64,000 bases of DNA from Prevotellaceae bacterium (GTDB lineage: Bacteria > Bacteroidota > Bacteroidia > Bacteroidales > Bacteroidaceae): the NCBI GenBank assembly GCA_015257125.1, contig JABZKU010000005.1, positions 48,286-112,285 of the forward strand, written 5' to 3'. The notes under the pieces are model-generated. The model saw nothing but the letters and a program-made list of their open reading frames with translations. It was not told the DNA's origin and searched no databases. Made by a program: the position numbers and the translations under genes. Positions within the stretch are counted from its first letter, which is position 1. Each line of letters begins with the position of its first letter. Positions 49,005-58,045 of the stretch are shown here, in pieces.

Positions 49005-50521
49005 CGATCGGTTCGCTTTTCGAACAGAGCATCGCCGCCGAGTTTCCTCACGAGTTCACGCCTCATCAGCGTGAGGCCGTGAGCGCCATCGGCAGTTTCT
49101 TGGCCGATCCGCGCAACGATCAGGCGTTTGTGCTGCGAGGCTATGCCGGTACGGGTAAGACCTCGTTGGTTTCGGCCGTGGTGCGCGTGTGGCGCAAGCT
49201 GCAACGCCCCGTAGTGCTCTTGGCTCCCACGGGACGTGCCGCAAAAGTGTTCTCCCTCCACGCCGGTTTGCCGGCACACACCATCCACCGCGTGATCTAT
49301 CGCCAAAAATCATTCGAGGGCGAGGATACGCAGTTCGATCGCGGATGGAACAATGCGAAATCGGCCTTGTTCATCGTCGATGAGGCCTCGATGGTGGCCA
49401 ACGATGGCGGTAACACGCTCTTCGGTACGGGACGTTTGCTCGACGATCTGATACAATATATATATAGTGGAGAGAATTGCCGCCTGATGATGGTAGGCGA
49501 CACGGCACAGTTGCCTCCTGTGGGCGAAGACGAGAGCCCGGCGCTGCAAAAGCGGGTGCTCGAGGGGTACGGCCTCCATGTGCGCGGATGCGAACTCACC
49601 GATGTGGTGCGACAAGCCTCGGCTTCCGCGGTACTTCGCAACGCGACGCGCTTGCGTTGTCAGATCGGGACGCTCTCCGGTACGCCGTTGCCGACGACAG
49701 ATGACTTCGATCTCGAACGCTATGTGAATGAGGCGGGCTTTCCGCTCATCGAAGCGGAGAACCACACCGAGGTACAACTCATGCCCGGCGACGAACTGAT
49801 CGATGCCCTCGAACAGAGTTATCGCGAATGGGGCACGGGCGAAACCATCGTCGTGACCCGAACGAACAAGCGGGCGAATATCTTTAACAATGGTATCCGA
49901 TCGCGCATTCTCGAGCGCGATGAGGTGTTGAATCGCGGTGATTTGATCATGGCGGTGAAGAACAATTACTATTGGACGGTGAAAGCCGCCGAAGGACTGC
50001 CCGAAGGCGAGCGCGTGCCCATGGCTTTCGTGGCGAACGGCGACACGGCCGAAGTGGTTCGCTTCCGCAATGTGCACGAAATGCACGGCTTCACCTTTGC
50101 CGACGCCACGTTGCGCTTCGGGGACTACAACGACTGGGAGATGGATTGCCGCATCCTGCTCGATACCCTCCAATCGGAATCGCCGGCACTCACCCGTGAG
50201 GAGGCTACGCGCCTCTATGAGTCGGTCTATGCCGACTATGCGGACATTGCCAACAAGCGCGAGCGGATGAAAGCCATTCGTCAAGACGCTTATTACAATG
50301 CCTTGCAAATTAAATACGCCTATGCCGTGACTTGCCACAAGGCACAGGGCGGACAATGGCACGAAGTCTATGTCGATCAGGGATATATTCCCGACGACAC
50401 CGATCCGGTCGCCTACTTGCGCTGGTTGTACACGGCCTTCACGCGCACTTCTGATAAATTGTATTTGGTCAACTGGCCGAAAGAACAAACCTACGACAAA
50501 CATGATAGCGATTCTGTTTAA
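49001..50521 (+). CDS. RecD/Pif1-like superfamily 1 DNA helicase
   Basis: An ATP-dependent DNA helicase of 506 residues, smaller than RecD2. Motifs include Walker A GYAGTGKTS (47-55), LLAPTGRAAKVFS (motif Ia), the Walker B-like LFIVDEASMV, MMVGDTAQLPPVGEDESPAL (motif III), and a C-terminal UvrD_C_2-like region AYAVTCHKAQGGQWHEVYVD followed by LYTAFTRTSDKLYLV (motifs V-VI). The role is probably repair or recombination; an exact pathway cannot be given. The start overlaps rsmD and its end overlaps the DUF554 gene by 20 bases. Confidence 0.92.
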   Translation: MTIGSLFEQSIAAEFPHEFTPHQREAVSAIGSFLADPRNDQAFVLRGYAGTGKTSLVSAVVRVWRKLQRPVVLLAPTGRAAKVFSLHAGLPAHTIHRVIYRQKSFEGEDTQFDRGWNNAKSALFIVDEASMVANDGGNTLFGTGRLLDDLIQYIYSGENCRLMMVGDTAQLPPVGEDESPALQKRVLEGYGLHVRGCELTDVVRQASASAVLRNATRLRCQIGTLSGTPLPTTDDFDLERYVNEAGFPLIEAENHTEVQLMPGDELIDALEQSYREWGTGETIVVTRTNKRANIFNNGIRSRILERDEVLNRGDLIMAVKNNYYWTVKAAEGLPEGERVPMAFVANGDTAEVVRFRNVHEMHGFTFADATLRFGDYNDWEMDCRILLDTLQSESPALTREEATRLYESVYADYADIANKRERMKAIRQDAYYNALQIKYAYAVTCHKAQGGQWHEVYVDQGYIPDDTDPVAYLRWLYTAFTRTSDKLYLVNWPKEQTYDKHDSDSV

Positions 50522-51191
50522 TGTATTGGCTGTCTTGGTGGGAAGTGCGATCGGCGCACTGGCCAAGCGCGGCATAACGGAAAAATACATCACGGTACTC
50601 AACACGGCAATGGGGTTGGCGGCTTTGGTACTCGGTGTGAATGTGGCGATGTCTAACATGAACAAGAGTCACTTCCCGGCCTTGTTCATCTTCTGTTTGG
50701 CGCTCGGCGGTTTGCTGGGCACGGTTTTGCGCCTCGATGAGCGCATGCAAGAAGCCACGCGCCGCGTGTCGAAAAACGGAAGCAACCTCACCGAAGGCAT
50801 CACGACCGGTGTTTTGTTCTGTTGTGTCGGCACGCTCTCGATGATGGGGCCGGTTTTGGCGGCACTCAAGGGCGACAACACCTATTTGATGACAGCGGCC
50901 ACGCTCAACTTGGTGACCATGATTGTGGTGGCCTCGAGCTATGGTTTTTGGGTGTGCATTACCGGTTTATTTGTCTTCCTGTGGCAGGGAGGAATTTATG
51001 GCATTGCCAAACTTTCGGCGGGCTTCATTTCCGATGCTTTGATTTCCGAAGTCTCGATCGTGGGCGGTGTGCTGATTGCCGCTGCCGGTTTGGGCGTGAT
51101 GAACATCAAAGATTGCAAGACCATCAACTTGTTGCCGGCTTTGCTCATGCCGATGCTCTATTTCTTGTGCTCGCATTTCCTCGGTTTTTGA
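50502..51191 (+). CDS. DUF554 family membrane protein
   Basis: A 229-residue polytopic protein with about seven hydrophobic helices. It starts MIAILFNVLAVLVGSAIGALAKRGI and continues with GLAALVLGVNVAMS, the LGGLLGTVLRLDERM and EGITTGVLFCCVGTLSMMGPVLAALKGD segments characteristic of DUF554 (YdfK-like). The function is unknown; transport is assumed. The start lies within the helicase coding region, 20 bases before its stop, so it belongs to the same mRNA. Confidence 0.93.
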   Translation: MIAILFNVLAVLVGSAIGALAKRGITEKYITVLNTAMGLAALVLGVNVAMSNMNKSHFPALFIFCLALGGLLGTVLRLDERMQEATRRVSKNGSNLTEGITTGVLFCCVGTLSMMGPVLAALKGDNTYLMTAATLNLVTMIVVASSYGFWVCITGLFVFLWQGGIYGIAKLSAGFISDALISEVSIVGGVLIAAAGLGVMNIKDCKTINLLPALLMPMLYFLCSHFLGF

Positions 51192-51233
51192 CCGTTTCCT
51201 CTTCATTCGCAGCGCGTTTTTTCCGCTCGAGCC

Positions 51234-51264
51234 TTTGCGGCCTGCAGATTTGTGGCTATCTTTG
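51234..51264 (+). promoter_or_regulatory. Promoter of the DUF1573 gene
   Basis: TTTG (51234-51237), 19 bases, then TATCTTTG (51257-51264). The leader is about 43 bases. Confidence 0.7.
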
Positions 51265-51314
51265 TCCTATCTATTGAAGACGCGCAATTCAAACTTTTCT
51301 CAAATTCGAACGTC

Positions 51315-52379
51315 ATGCTCTTTCGCTATATCCTCCCTTTGCTCTTTTCTGTGGCAGGTGTGCTCACTGCCGCCGCACAACCTAAAGCACGTTATCTCAC
51401 TCCCAAAGTGGAGATGGGAAACATCGTGTGGAAGGTGCCTGCTTTGGCTCATTTTGAGATTCGCAACACCGGAACACAACCTTTGTTGGTGACGGGCGTT
51501 TACACGGACTGTGCTTGCACCGTGGCTGCGTGGGACAAGCAACCGATTGCTCCCGGAGCGACCACCACCCTCACCGTTACGCTTGATGCGGAAACGCTGG
51601 GTACGTTCGATAAGTCGGTTTATGTCACGACGAATGCCGAGAATGTGGCGCGCCGCCTGCGCTTTTCGGGACGCGTGATGCAGAAGGTGATCGACTACGA
51701 TCGCGACTTCGCCTACAAAATCGGCGATATTCGTCTCTCGGCCGACCACATTGAATTCGACGATGTGAAGAAAGGCGAGAAACCGCAGGTGACGCTCTTC
51801 TTGCTCAATGCCGGTAAGAAAGAGTATAAACCCGAATTGCTGCATCTGCCCAATTATCTCACGGTAAAAGCCGATCCCGCAGTACTCCGCCCGGGTAAAA
51901 TGGGCAAACTGGTGGTGACGCTGAAAAGTAATCAGTTGCACGGTTTGGGACTCACGCAGTCGAGTGTCTATCTTTCGCGTTTTGCGGGCGACCGTGTGAA
52001 CAAAGACAACGAATTGGGTATTTCCGTCACGCTGCTTCCCAATTTCACCGCGGCAGAACTCAACTCTCCGCAAGCACCGCTCGCCGAAATGGCCACAAGC
52101 ATCGATTTGGGTGCGTTCAATGGCAAGTCGAAGCTCAAAGGCACGGTGGTGTTGACGAATAAAGGCCAGTCGCCTTTGGTCATCAACATGTTGCAGGTTT
52201 ACAATCCCGGAATTTCCGTGGCTTTGTCGAAAACAACTTTGCGACCGGGCGAGTCCACGGACATGAAAATCGTGGTGTCCTCTGCCGTTGAGCGTTTCCG
52301 CGGAAGTCGAAAGGTGCTGTTGATCACCAACGATCCGCATCATCCGAAAATTTCACTTGACGTGATCACAAAAAAATAA
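51315..52379 (+). CDS. DUF1573 secreted protein
   Basis: A 354-residue secreted protein with signal peptide (MLFRYILPLLFSVAGVLTAAAQ). The first domain has the DUF1573 pattern: WKVPALAHFEIRNTGTQPL followed by VYTDCACTVAAWDKQPIAPG, with two nearby cysteines, and GTFDKSVYVTTNA. Two further Ig-like (ASH/MSP-like) domains follow, the last ending RKVLLITNDPHHPKISLDV. Function unknown; it is common in Bacteroidales. The start at 51315 is chosen over 51252 because it gives the signal peptide and lies after the promoter. Confidence 0.9.
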   Translation: MLFRYILPLLFSVAGVLTAAAQPKARYLTPKVEMGNIVWKVPALAHFEIRNTGTQPLLVTGVYTDCACTVAAWDKQPIAPGATTTLTVTLDAETLGTFDKSVYVTTNAENVARRLRFSGRVMQKVIDYDRDFAYKIGDIRLSADHIEFDDVKKGEKPQVTLFLLNAGKKEYKPELLHLPNYLTVKADPAVLRPGKMGKLVVTLKSNQLHGLGLTQSSVYLSRFAGDRVNKDNELGISVTLLPNFTAAELNSPQAPLAEMATSIDLGAFNGKSKLKGTVVLTNKGQSPLVINMLQVYNPGISVALSKTTLRPGESTDMKIVVSSAVERFRGSRKVLLITNDPHHPKISLDVITKK

Positions 52380-52388
52380 GACTTTTCT

Positions 52389-52418
52389 TTTGTGAGTCAG
52401 TAGGAATGCTTATCTTTG
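52389..52418 (+). promoter_or_regulatory. Promoter of tRNA-Pro
   Basis: TTTG (52389-52392), 18 bases, then TATCTTTG (52411-52418). Confidence 0.6.
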
Positions 52419-52471
52419 CAACATCAAAACGGGTATAACCCGACGGGGATCTCAACCGAGATTCCGGAAAT

Positions 52472-52544
52472 CGGAAAGTAGCGCAGTTGGTAGCGCACTA
52501 CGTTCGGGACGTAGGGGTCGGGCGTTCGAGTCGCCTCTTTCCGA
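52472..52544 (+). tRNA. tRNA-Pro (anticodon CGG)
   Basis: Acceptor CGGAAAG pairs with CTTTCCG, the anticodon stem CTACG/CGTAG encloses TTCGGGA with CGG at 52505-52507, and the T loop is GTTCGAG. CCA is not encoded. Confidence 0.96.
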
Positions 52545-52554
52545 CTGTTTGATG

Positions 52555-52592
52555 AAGCGGTTCACAACCAAGTTGTGAACCGCTTGTTTTTG
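52555..52592 (+). terminator. Terminator after tRNA-Pro
   Basis: A perfect 14-pair stem (52555-52568 with 52572-52585) is followed by GTTTTTG. Confidence 0.92.
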
Positions 52593-52874
52593 TGTAGCGT
52601 CGGACGAAAACGCCCAGGTAGAGTAGGGAAGTGCCCACCGCTTCGCTCTATGGTGGGCACCCTTGCATGAAGAGCGAGGGGATTTTTTGTGTTTTGCACA
52701 GAATCCCGAAATAAAGTTGTACCTTCGCAGAGACTATCTCGCTGAAGTAGAGCAGAAGTCGTCGGCCGTTCCGCAGAACGAGCACCTCGTTTTTAAGAAT
52801 GCCCGCCGGTGTGCGGTGGCCCCCGCCACACCTTTTATATATACCATTCGGTCTATAGACGAACAGCAATAAAT
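52593..52874. other. Intergenic stretch before the first ABC-F gene
   Basis: Nothing recognised except a weak TACCTTCG (52720-52727) that may be a -7 element. A short open frame through it has no family resemblance. Confidence 0.4.
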
Positions 52875-54818
52875 ATGATTTCGGTAGAACACCTAAAAGT
52901 TGAATTTTCGGCGCGTGCCTTGTTCTCTGACGTGAGTTTTGTGGTCAACAAGCGCGATCGCATTGCGCTTGTGGGCAAAAACGGCGCAGGCAAGAGCACG
53001 ATGCTCAAAATCTTGTCCGGTTTGCAAACGCCCACGGACGGCCGCGTTGCGGTGCAGCGCGATGTGAGTGTGGGATACCTGCCCCAAGTGATGGTACTCA
53101 GCGACGATACAACCGTGGCTGCCGAGGTCGAAAAAGCATTTGCGCACATTCACGAATTGCGTGACCGCGTTCGCCGTTTGAACGACGAACTTTCGAGCAG
53201 AACGGACTACGAAACGCCGGAATACATGGAACTCGTCGAAGCTTTCAGTCGTGAAAACGATCGTCTGCAGATGATGGGCGCGCAAAACTACCACGCGGAA
53301 ATTGAGCGCACGCTCACCGGTCTCGGTTTCAATCGTGAAGATCTCGAGCGCCCCACTCGTGAATTTTCCGGAGGGTGGCGCATGCGCATTGAATTGGCCA
53401 AACTTTTGCTGGCACGCCACGATGTTTTGCTCTTAGACGAGCCGACCAACCACCTCGATATTGAGAGTATCCGTTGGTTGGAGCAGTTCCTTTCTCGAAA
53501 TGCCGATGCGGTTATCTTAGTTAGTCACGACCGCGCGTTCATTAACAACGTCACGAACCGCACATTGGAAATCTCTTGCGGAAAAGTGGTGGACTATCGA
53601 GTGAAGTACGACGAGTATGTGGAACTTCGTGCCGAGCGTCGCGAAAGTCAACTGCGGGCTTACGAAAATCAGCAGAAGGAGATTGCCGACATCAAGGACT
53701 TCATCGAGCGCTTTCGCTACAAACCCACCAAATCGGTGCAAGTGCAGAGCCGCATCAAGCAGTTGGAAAAGATTGTTCCGATAGAAATCGACGAAGTAGA
53801 CACCGCTCGCCTGCATCTGAAGTTCCCGCCGTGCTCGCGTTCGGGAGATTATCCCGTCATTTGCGACGAAGTGGAGAAACACTACGGCGATCATCAGGTT
53901 TTCGACCACGTCAATCTCACCATTAAGCGCGGTGAGAAAGTTGCCTTCGTAGGTAAGAATGGAGAAGGTAAGTCTACGTTGGTAAAGTGCATCATGTCGC
54001 AGATAGACCACGGTGGCGAGCTCAAACTTGGGCACAACGTCGAGATAGGCTACTATGCGCAAAACCAAGCCCAGCTGTTGGACGACGAACTCACCGTGTT
54101 TGATACGATCGACCGCGTGGCGAAAGGCGATATTCGCTTGAAAATTCGCGATATCCTCGGCGCCTTTATGTTTGGCGGCGAAGCTTCTGACAAAAAGGTG
54201 AAGGTGCTTTCCGGAGGTGAGCGAAGTCGCTTGGCTATGATCAAGTTGCTCTTGGAACCCGTCAACTTCTTGATTCTCGACGAGCCGACCAACCACCTCG
54301 ACATGCAGACAAAAGATGTGTTGAAAGAGGCGATTCTCTCATTTGAAGGCACCGTAATCGTGGTCAGCCACGATCGTGAGTTCCTCGATGGCTTGGTTTC
54401 GAAGGTGTACGAGTTCGGAGGCGGAAAAGTGCGCGAGCATCTCGGCGGCATTTACGACTATCTCCGCACCAAAGCCGTGGATGATGTGGAAACGGCCGCC
54501 TCGCTCGCCGGCAACCGCAACGCTTCGACCCCATCCGGCGCTTCTTCAACTTCGGTTGCCGAAGGCCCGTCGGAAGGTGCCTTGAGTTATGCAGAACAAA
54601 AGGAGGCCGCGAAGCAGCGCCGAAAGTTGGAACAAGCCGTCAAAGAAGCAGAGGCTAAAATAGAGCAGTTGGAAACCGAAATCGCCGCGTTGGAAGAGCA
54701 ACTCTCCACTCCCGAAGGCGCAGCGGACACGCAACTGTTCACCCAGCACGGTGAATTGCGGAAACAGCTCACAGAAGCCGAAGAACAGTGGAACGCCGCT
54801 GTAGAAGCCCTCGGGTGA
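52875..54818 (+). CDS. ABC-F ATPase (647 residues, with C-terminal coiled coil)
   Basis: A soluble protein with two ABC domains and no membrane part: translation factor or ribosome-associated ATPase. Domain 1 has GKNGAGKST, FSGGWRMRIELAKLL and LLLDEPTNHLDIESI. A linker of helices (about 240-310, with KPTKSVQVQSRIKQLEK) is the P-site tRNA interaction motif region. Domain 2 has GKNGEGKST, LSGGERSRLAMIKLL and LDEPTNHLDMQT. A low-complexity tail and coiled coil (about 555-645) resembles Uup/YheS. The start at 52875 lies after a weak promoter-like TACCTTCG. House-keeping or antibiotic target protection cannot be told apart here. Confidence 0.94.
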   Translation: MISVEHLKVEFSARALFSDVSFVVNKRDRIALVGKNGAGKSTMLKILSGLQTPTDGRVAVQRDVSVGYLPQVMVLSDDTTVAAEVEKAFAHIHELRDRVRRLNDELSSRTDYETPEYMELVEAFSRENDRLQMMGAQNYHAEIERTLTGLGFNREDLERPTREFSGGWRMRIELAKLLLARHDVLLLDEPTNHLDIESIRWLEQFLSRNADAVILVSHDRAFINNVTNRTLEISCGKVVDYRVKYDEYVELRAERRESQLRAYENQQKEIADIKDFIERFRYKPTKSVQVQSRIKQLEKIVPIEIDEVDTARLHLKFPPCSRSGDYPVICDEVEKHYGDHQVFDHVNLTIKRGEKVAFVGKNGEGKSTLVKCIMSQIDHGGELKLGHNVEIGYYAQNQAQLLDDELTVFDTIDRVAKGDIRLKIRDILGAFMFGGEASDKKVKVLSGGERSRLAMIKLLLEPVNFLILDEPTNHLDMQTKDVLKEAILSFEGTVIVVSHDREFLDGLVSKVYEFGGGKVREHLGGIYDYLRTKAVDDVETAASLAGNRNASTPSGASSTSVAEGPSEGALSYAEQKEAAKQRRKLEQAVKEAEAKIEQLETEIAALEEQLSTPEGAADTQLFTQHGELRKQLTEAEEQWNAAVEALG

Positions 54819-55012
54819 AGTCCGCTATCCTCTCCTTTTTTCGCTAAAATCGGTGCTCGATTTTCCCAAACACCGAGCATCGGCAAAGCAAAACAGCCTT
54901 ATAGAGGTCGGGCATGCCCTCATTGTGATGAGAACGCCCCACCTTTATAAGCACCCTCCTCCTGTTCGAGGAATCCGCCCTCAAAAATAAAATCAATCTC
55001 AATAGACAATCC

Positions 55013-57040
55013 ATGAAAGGAGTCAAACATTTTCTGCCCGCCTTGGCCATTTGGGCCATAGGCGCCGTTGCACAAACACCTACGGCCACGCTTAATCGTG
55101 CTGATATGGATCTTACAGCTCGTCCCGGCCAAGATTTCTATCAATATGCCGGAGGCGGTTGGATGAAAGCCCATCCGCTCACGCCCGAACACGCTCGTTA
55201 CGGGCAATTCAACGAGCTCGAAGAAATCAATCAGAAGCGTATCCGCACGCTGATTGAGGATTTGGCACAAAAGCCCTCAGCTCCCGGAAGTTTGGCACAG
55301 AAAATCGGTTCGCTCTATCGTCTTTCTATGGACAGCGTGCGTCGTAACCGCGAAGGCTACGAACCCATTCGCGCAACGTTGGAGCAAGTGCGCGCCATCA
55401 ACGACAAAACCGCCTATCTTTTGCTCGCTAATCATTTGGAACGCAGCGGCGTTTCCGGCATGATTGGCGTAGGTTGCGGTGCCGACATCAAGAACGCCAA
55501 GATGAACCTCGTGCAAATCAACCAAAGCGGCTTGGCGCTCGGCGAACGTGACTACTATTTGGAGAATGACGAGGCCACGCGCAAGATACGTGAGGCTTAT
55601 CGCGCTTACGTCAAGCAACTTTTTGTCATGACCGGTACGCCCGAGGCAGATGCAGCGCGCAAGATGGAACAAGTGCTCGGTATCGAAACCCGTATCGCCA
55701 AGGCTTCTTATTCCGCTACCAAGTTGCGCGATGTCGAAGGCAACTATCATAAGATGACCTACGCCGAATTGCTGCGTGACTATCCCGGCATCGATTGGAA
55801 TCTCCTCTTCTTGCGTCAAGGTTATCCCGCGGTAGACGAAGTCAGCGTCAACCAACCCGAGCCCATTCACGAGGTAGAGAAAATTCTTGCCGACACGCCC
55901 CTCGAAGCCCTCAAGTCTTATTTGGAATTCAACGTGATCAACAGCGCCGCTTCGGCCTTGAGCGATGATTTCCGCCGCGTCACGTTCGACTTCTACAGCC
56001 GCACGATGCAAGGCGCCGAGCAAGACCGCCCGCGTTGGAAGCGTGCCGTAGGTACAGTGGAAGGCGTGCTGGGAATGGCCGTCGGCAAAATGTATGTTGA
56101 GCGCTATTTCCCCGAAAGCTCCAAGCAGCGCATGCTTCAGCTCGTCCACAACTTGCAAGAAGCCCTCGGTCAGCGCATCGATCAGCAAACTTGGATGAGT
56201 GCCGCCACCAAACAGCAAGCCCACGAGAAGCTCAACACCTTTCGCATCAAGATTGGCTATCCCGACGAGTGGCGCAACTACGATGGCTTGGAGATTGACG
56301 AAAAACTCTCCTTCTTTGAGAATCTGCGTCGCGCCGCCGAGTTCGATTATGCCTACGAAATCGCCCGCCGCGTCAACAAACCCGTCGATCGCAACGAGTG
56401 GTACATGACCCCGCAGACCATTAACGCCTACTACGACCCCACGACGAACGAAATCTGCTTCCCCGCCGGCATCTTGCAAGCGCCGTTTTTCGATCCTGCA
56501 GCCGACGATGCCGCCAACTACGGCGCGATCGGTGTCGTGATCGGCCACGAAATGACACACGGTTTCGACGATCAAGGCAGCCAGTTTGACAAGGAAGGCA
56601 ATCTTCGTAACTGGTGGACGCCTCAAGATAAGGCCAATTTTAAGGCACGCACCGAACGCATGGTTCGTTTCTTCGACGGCATTGAGGTACTGCCCGGCCT
56701 GCACTGCAATGGTGCCCTCACCTGCGGTGAAAATATTGCCGACCACGGCGGTTTGAAAGTCGCCTATCAGGCCTTCCGCAACGCAACGGCGCGCAATCCG
56801 CTGCCGAAGTTCGAAGGTTTCACCCCCGATCAGCGCTTCTTCATCAGCTACGCTCAAGTGTGGGCCAACAACATTCGCCCCGAAGCGCTCCGCAACCAAG
56901 TGAAAACCGACCCCCATGCGCCCGGACGCTGGCGTGTGAACGGCGCACTGCCCCAGATCGACGCTTGGTACAACGCCTTTGGCATCAAGAAGGGCGACAA
57001 ACTCTTCGTTCCGAAAAACAAACGTGTCGACGTTTGGTAA
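55013..57040 (+). CDS. M13-family metallopeptidase (neprilysin/PepO-like)
   Basis: A secreted zinc endopeptidase for short peptides. The 675-residue protein has a signal peptide (MKGVKHFLPALAIWAIGAVAQ), an M13 N-terminal domain beginning RPGQDFYQYAGGGWMKAHPL, and a catalytic domain with NAYYDPTTNEICFPAGILQ, the zinc motif HEMTH (His512, Glu513, His516) and GENIADHGG (Glu573 third ligand, Asp577). Full length and intact. It is 194 bases after the ABC-F gene and 19 bases before metA. The bare Q after the A of the signal peptide suggests cleavage rather than lipidation. Confidence 0.96.
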   Translation: MKGVKHFLPALAIWAIGAVAQTPTATLNRADMDLTARPGQDFYQYAGGGWMKAHPLTPEHARYGQFNELEEINQKRIRTLIEDLAQKPSAPGSLAQKIGSLYRLSMDSVRRNREGYEPIRATLEQVRAINDKTAYLLLANHLERSGVSGMIGVGCGADIKNAKMNLVQINQSGLALGERDYYLENDEATRKIREAYRAYVKQLFVMTGTPEADAARKMEQVLGIETRIAKASYSATKLRDVEGNYHKMTYAELLRDYPGIDWNLLFLRQGYPAVDEVSVNQPEPIHEVEKILADTPLEALKSYLEFNVINSAASALSDDFRRVTFDFYSRTMQGAEQDRPRWKRAVGTVEGVLGMAVGKMYVERYFPESSKQRMLQLVHNLQEALGQRIDQQTWMSAATKQQAHEKLNTFRIKIGYPDEWRNYDGLEIDEKLSFFENLRRAAEFDYAYEIARRVNKPVDRNEWYMTPQTINAYYDPTTNEICFPAGILQAPFFDPAADDAANYGAIGVVIGHEMTHGFDDQGSQFDKEGNLRNWWTPQDKANFKARTERMVRFFDGIEVLPGLHCNGALTCGENIADHGGLKVAYQAFRNATARNPLPKFEGFTPDQRFFISYAQVWANNIRPEALRNQVKTDPHAPGRWRVNGALPQIDAWYNAFGIKKGDKLFVPKNKRVDVW

Positions 57041-57059
57041 TTTCCCCCATTTGACGCCC

Positions 57060-57929
57060 ATGCTCTACGTCAATTCCTCCATTTCCGCCGTCGAGACCCT
57101 CCGTGCTGAGGGTCTCGATGTGGTTGTGGGCCAACCTGCCGGCGTGCCCCGCATTGGCCTCCTCAACCTCATGCCCGAAAAGATGACCACCGAAGACGAC
57201 TATTGTCGTATGCTCGCCCAAAGTGGCCTAACGCTCAGTGTCGTCTTGCTCCGTTTGCCCGGCGAAACCTACAAGACCACGCCGCAAAGCTACGTCGAAG
57301 CGCACTACGAAGTGTTCGATCCCGACAAAGCCCCGCCGGCGCTCGACGGACTCATCATCACCGGTGCGCCACTCGAGCAAATGCCTTTCGAAGCGGTGCG
57401 CTATTGGGAGCGCCTGTGCCGCATCTTCGATTGGAGTGCGCAGCATGTTCGTTCCACACTTTGCATCTGTTGGGCAGCGCAAGCCGCGCTCTATCACAGT
57501 TACGGCTTGCCCAAATACGCACTCGCCGAAAAGTGTTTCGGCATCTTCCGGCAAGAAGTGCTCTTGCCCGGACATCCGTTGCTCAACGCGTTGCCTTCCG
57601 TTTTCCCCATGCCCCACAGTCGCCACACGGCTGTTGATTTCGAAGAACTCCCCGACCGCTGTTTGGTACTCTCCGCCGGACTCGACACCGGTGTGAGTCT
57701 GGTTGTCGACGAAACGTTGCGCCGCGTCATGGTCATCGGCCATTTAGAATATGCCGCCGACACCTTGGATCGCGAATATCGTCGCGACCTCGCGCGCGAA
57801 CTCCCCATTCAACTGCCCGAACACTATTATCATAACGACGATCCGGCGCAGGGCGTCGATTTTTCTTGGGCAGCCGCGGCACAAACGTTCTATCGCAACT
57901 GGGCGGCCAGCCTGATGAACGACGATTGA
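57060..57929 (+). CDS. metA: Homoserine O-acyltransferase, MetA family
   Basis: Acylates homoserine (O-succinyl or O-acetyl) as the first step of methionine synthesis. The 289-residue protein has the HTS-family core: PRIGLLNLMPEKMTTE, DGLIITGAPLE, LCICWAAQAAL with the catalytic Cys137, and MPHSRHTAV. It is a little shorter than typical MetA (about 300). The acyl donor cannot be safely called without the specificity residue alignment. The start at 57060 lies 19 bases past the M13 stop; longer starts overlap that gene. Confidence 0.9.
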   Translation: MLYVNSSISAVETLRAEGLDVVVGQPAGVPRIGLLNLMPEKMTTEDDYCRMLAQSGLTLSVVLLRLPGETYKTTPQSYVEAHYEVFDPDKAPPALDGLIITGAPLEQMPFEAVRYWERLCRIFDWSAQHVRSTLCICWAAQAALYHSYGLPKYALAEKCFGIFRQEVLLPGHPLLNALPSVFPMPHSRHTAVDFEELPDRCLVLSAGLDTGVSLVVDETLRRVMVIGHLEYAADTLDREYRRDLARELPIQLPEHYYHNDDPAQGVDFSWAAAAQTFYRNWAASLMNDD

Positions 57930-58045
57930 GTGCGCAGCACTTTACAATCCCATTCCCCTTTTTGCATTTGTGCGAACGAACGGCCTCTTGCCCGCGCAGC
58001 TCATCGTTCGTTTGCCCTTCCACCACTAAATTACGATTCCACTTC

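Noticed and set aside
55277..57061. 594-codon open frame antisense to the M13 peptidase gene
   Set aside because: Same shadow effect; the plus-strand frame has clear zinc peptidase motifs.
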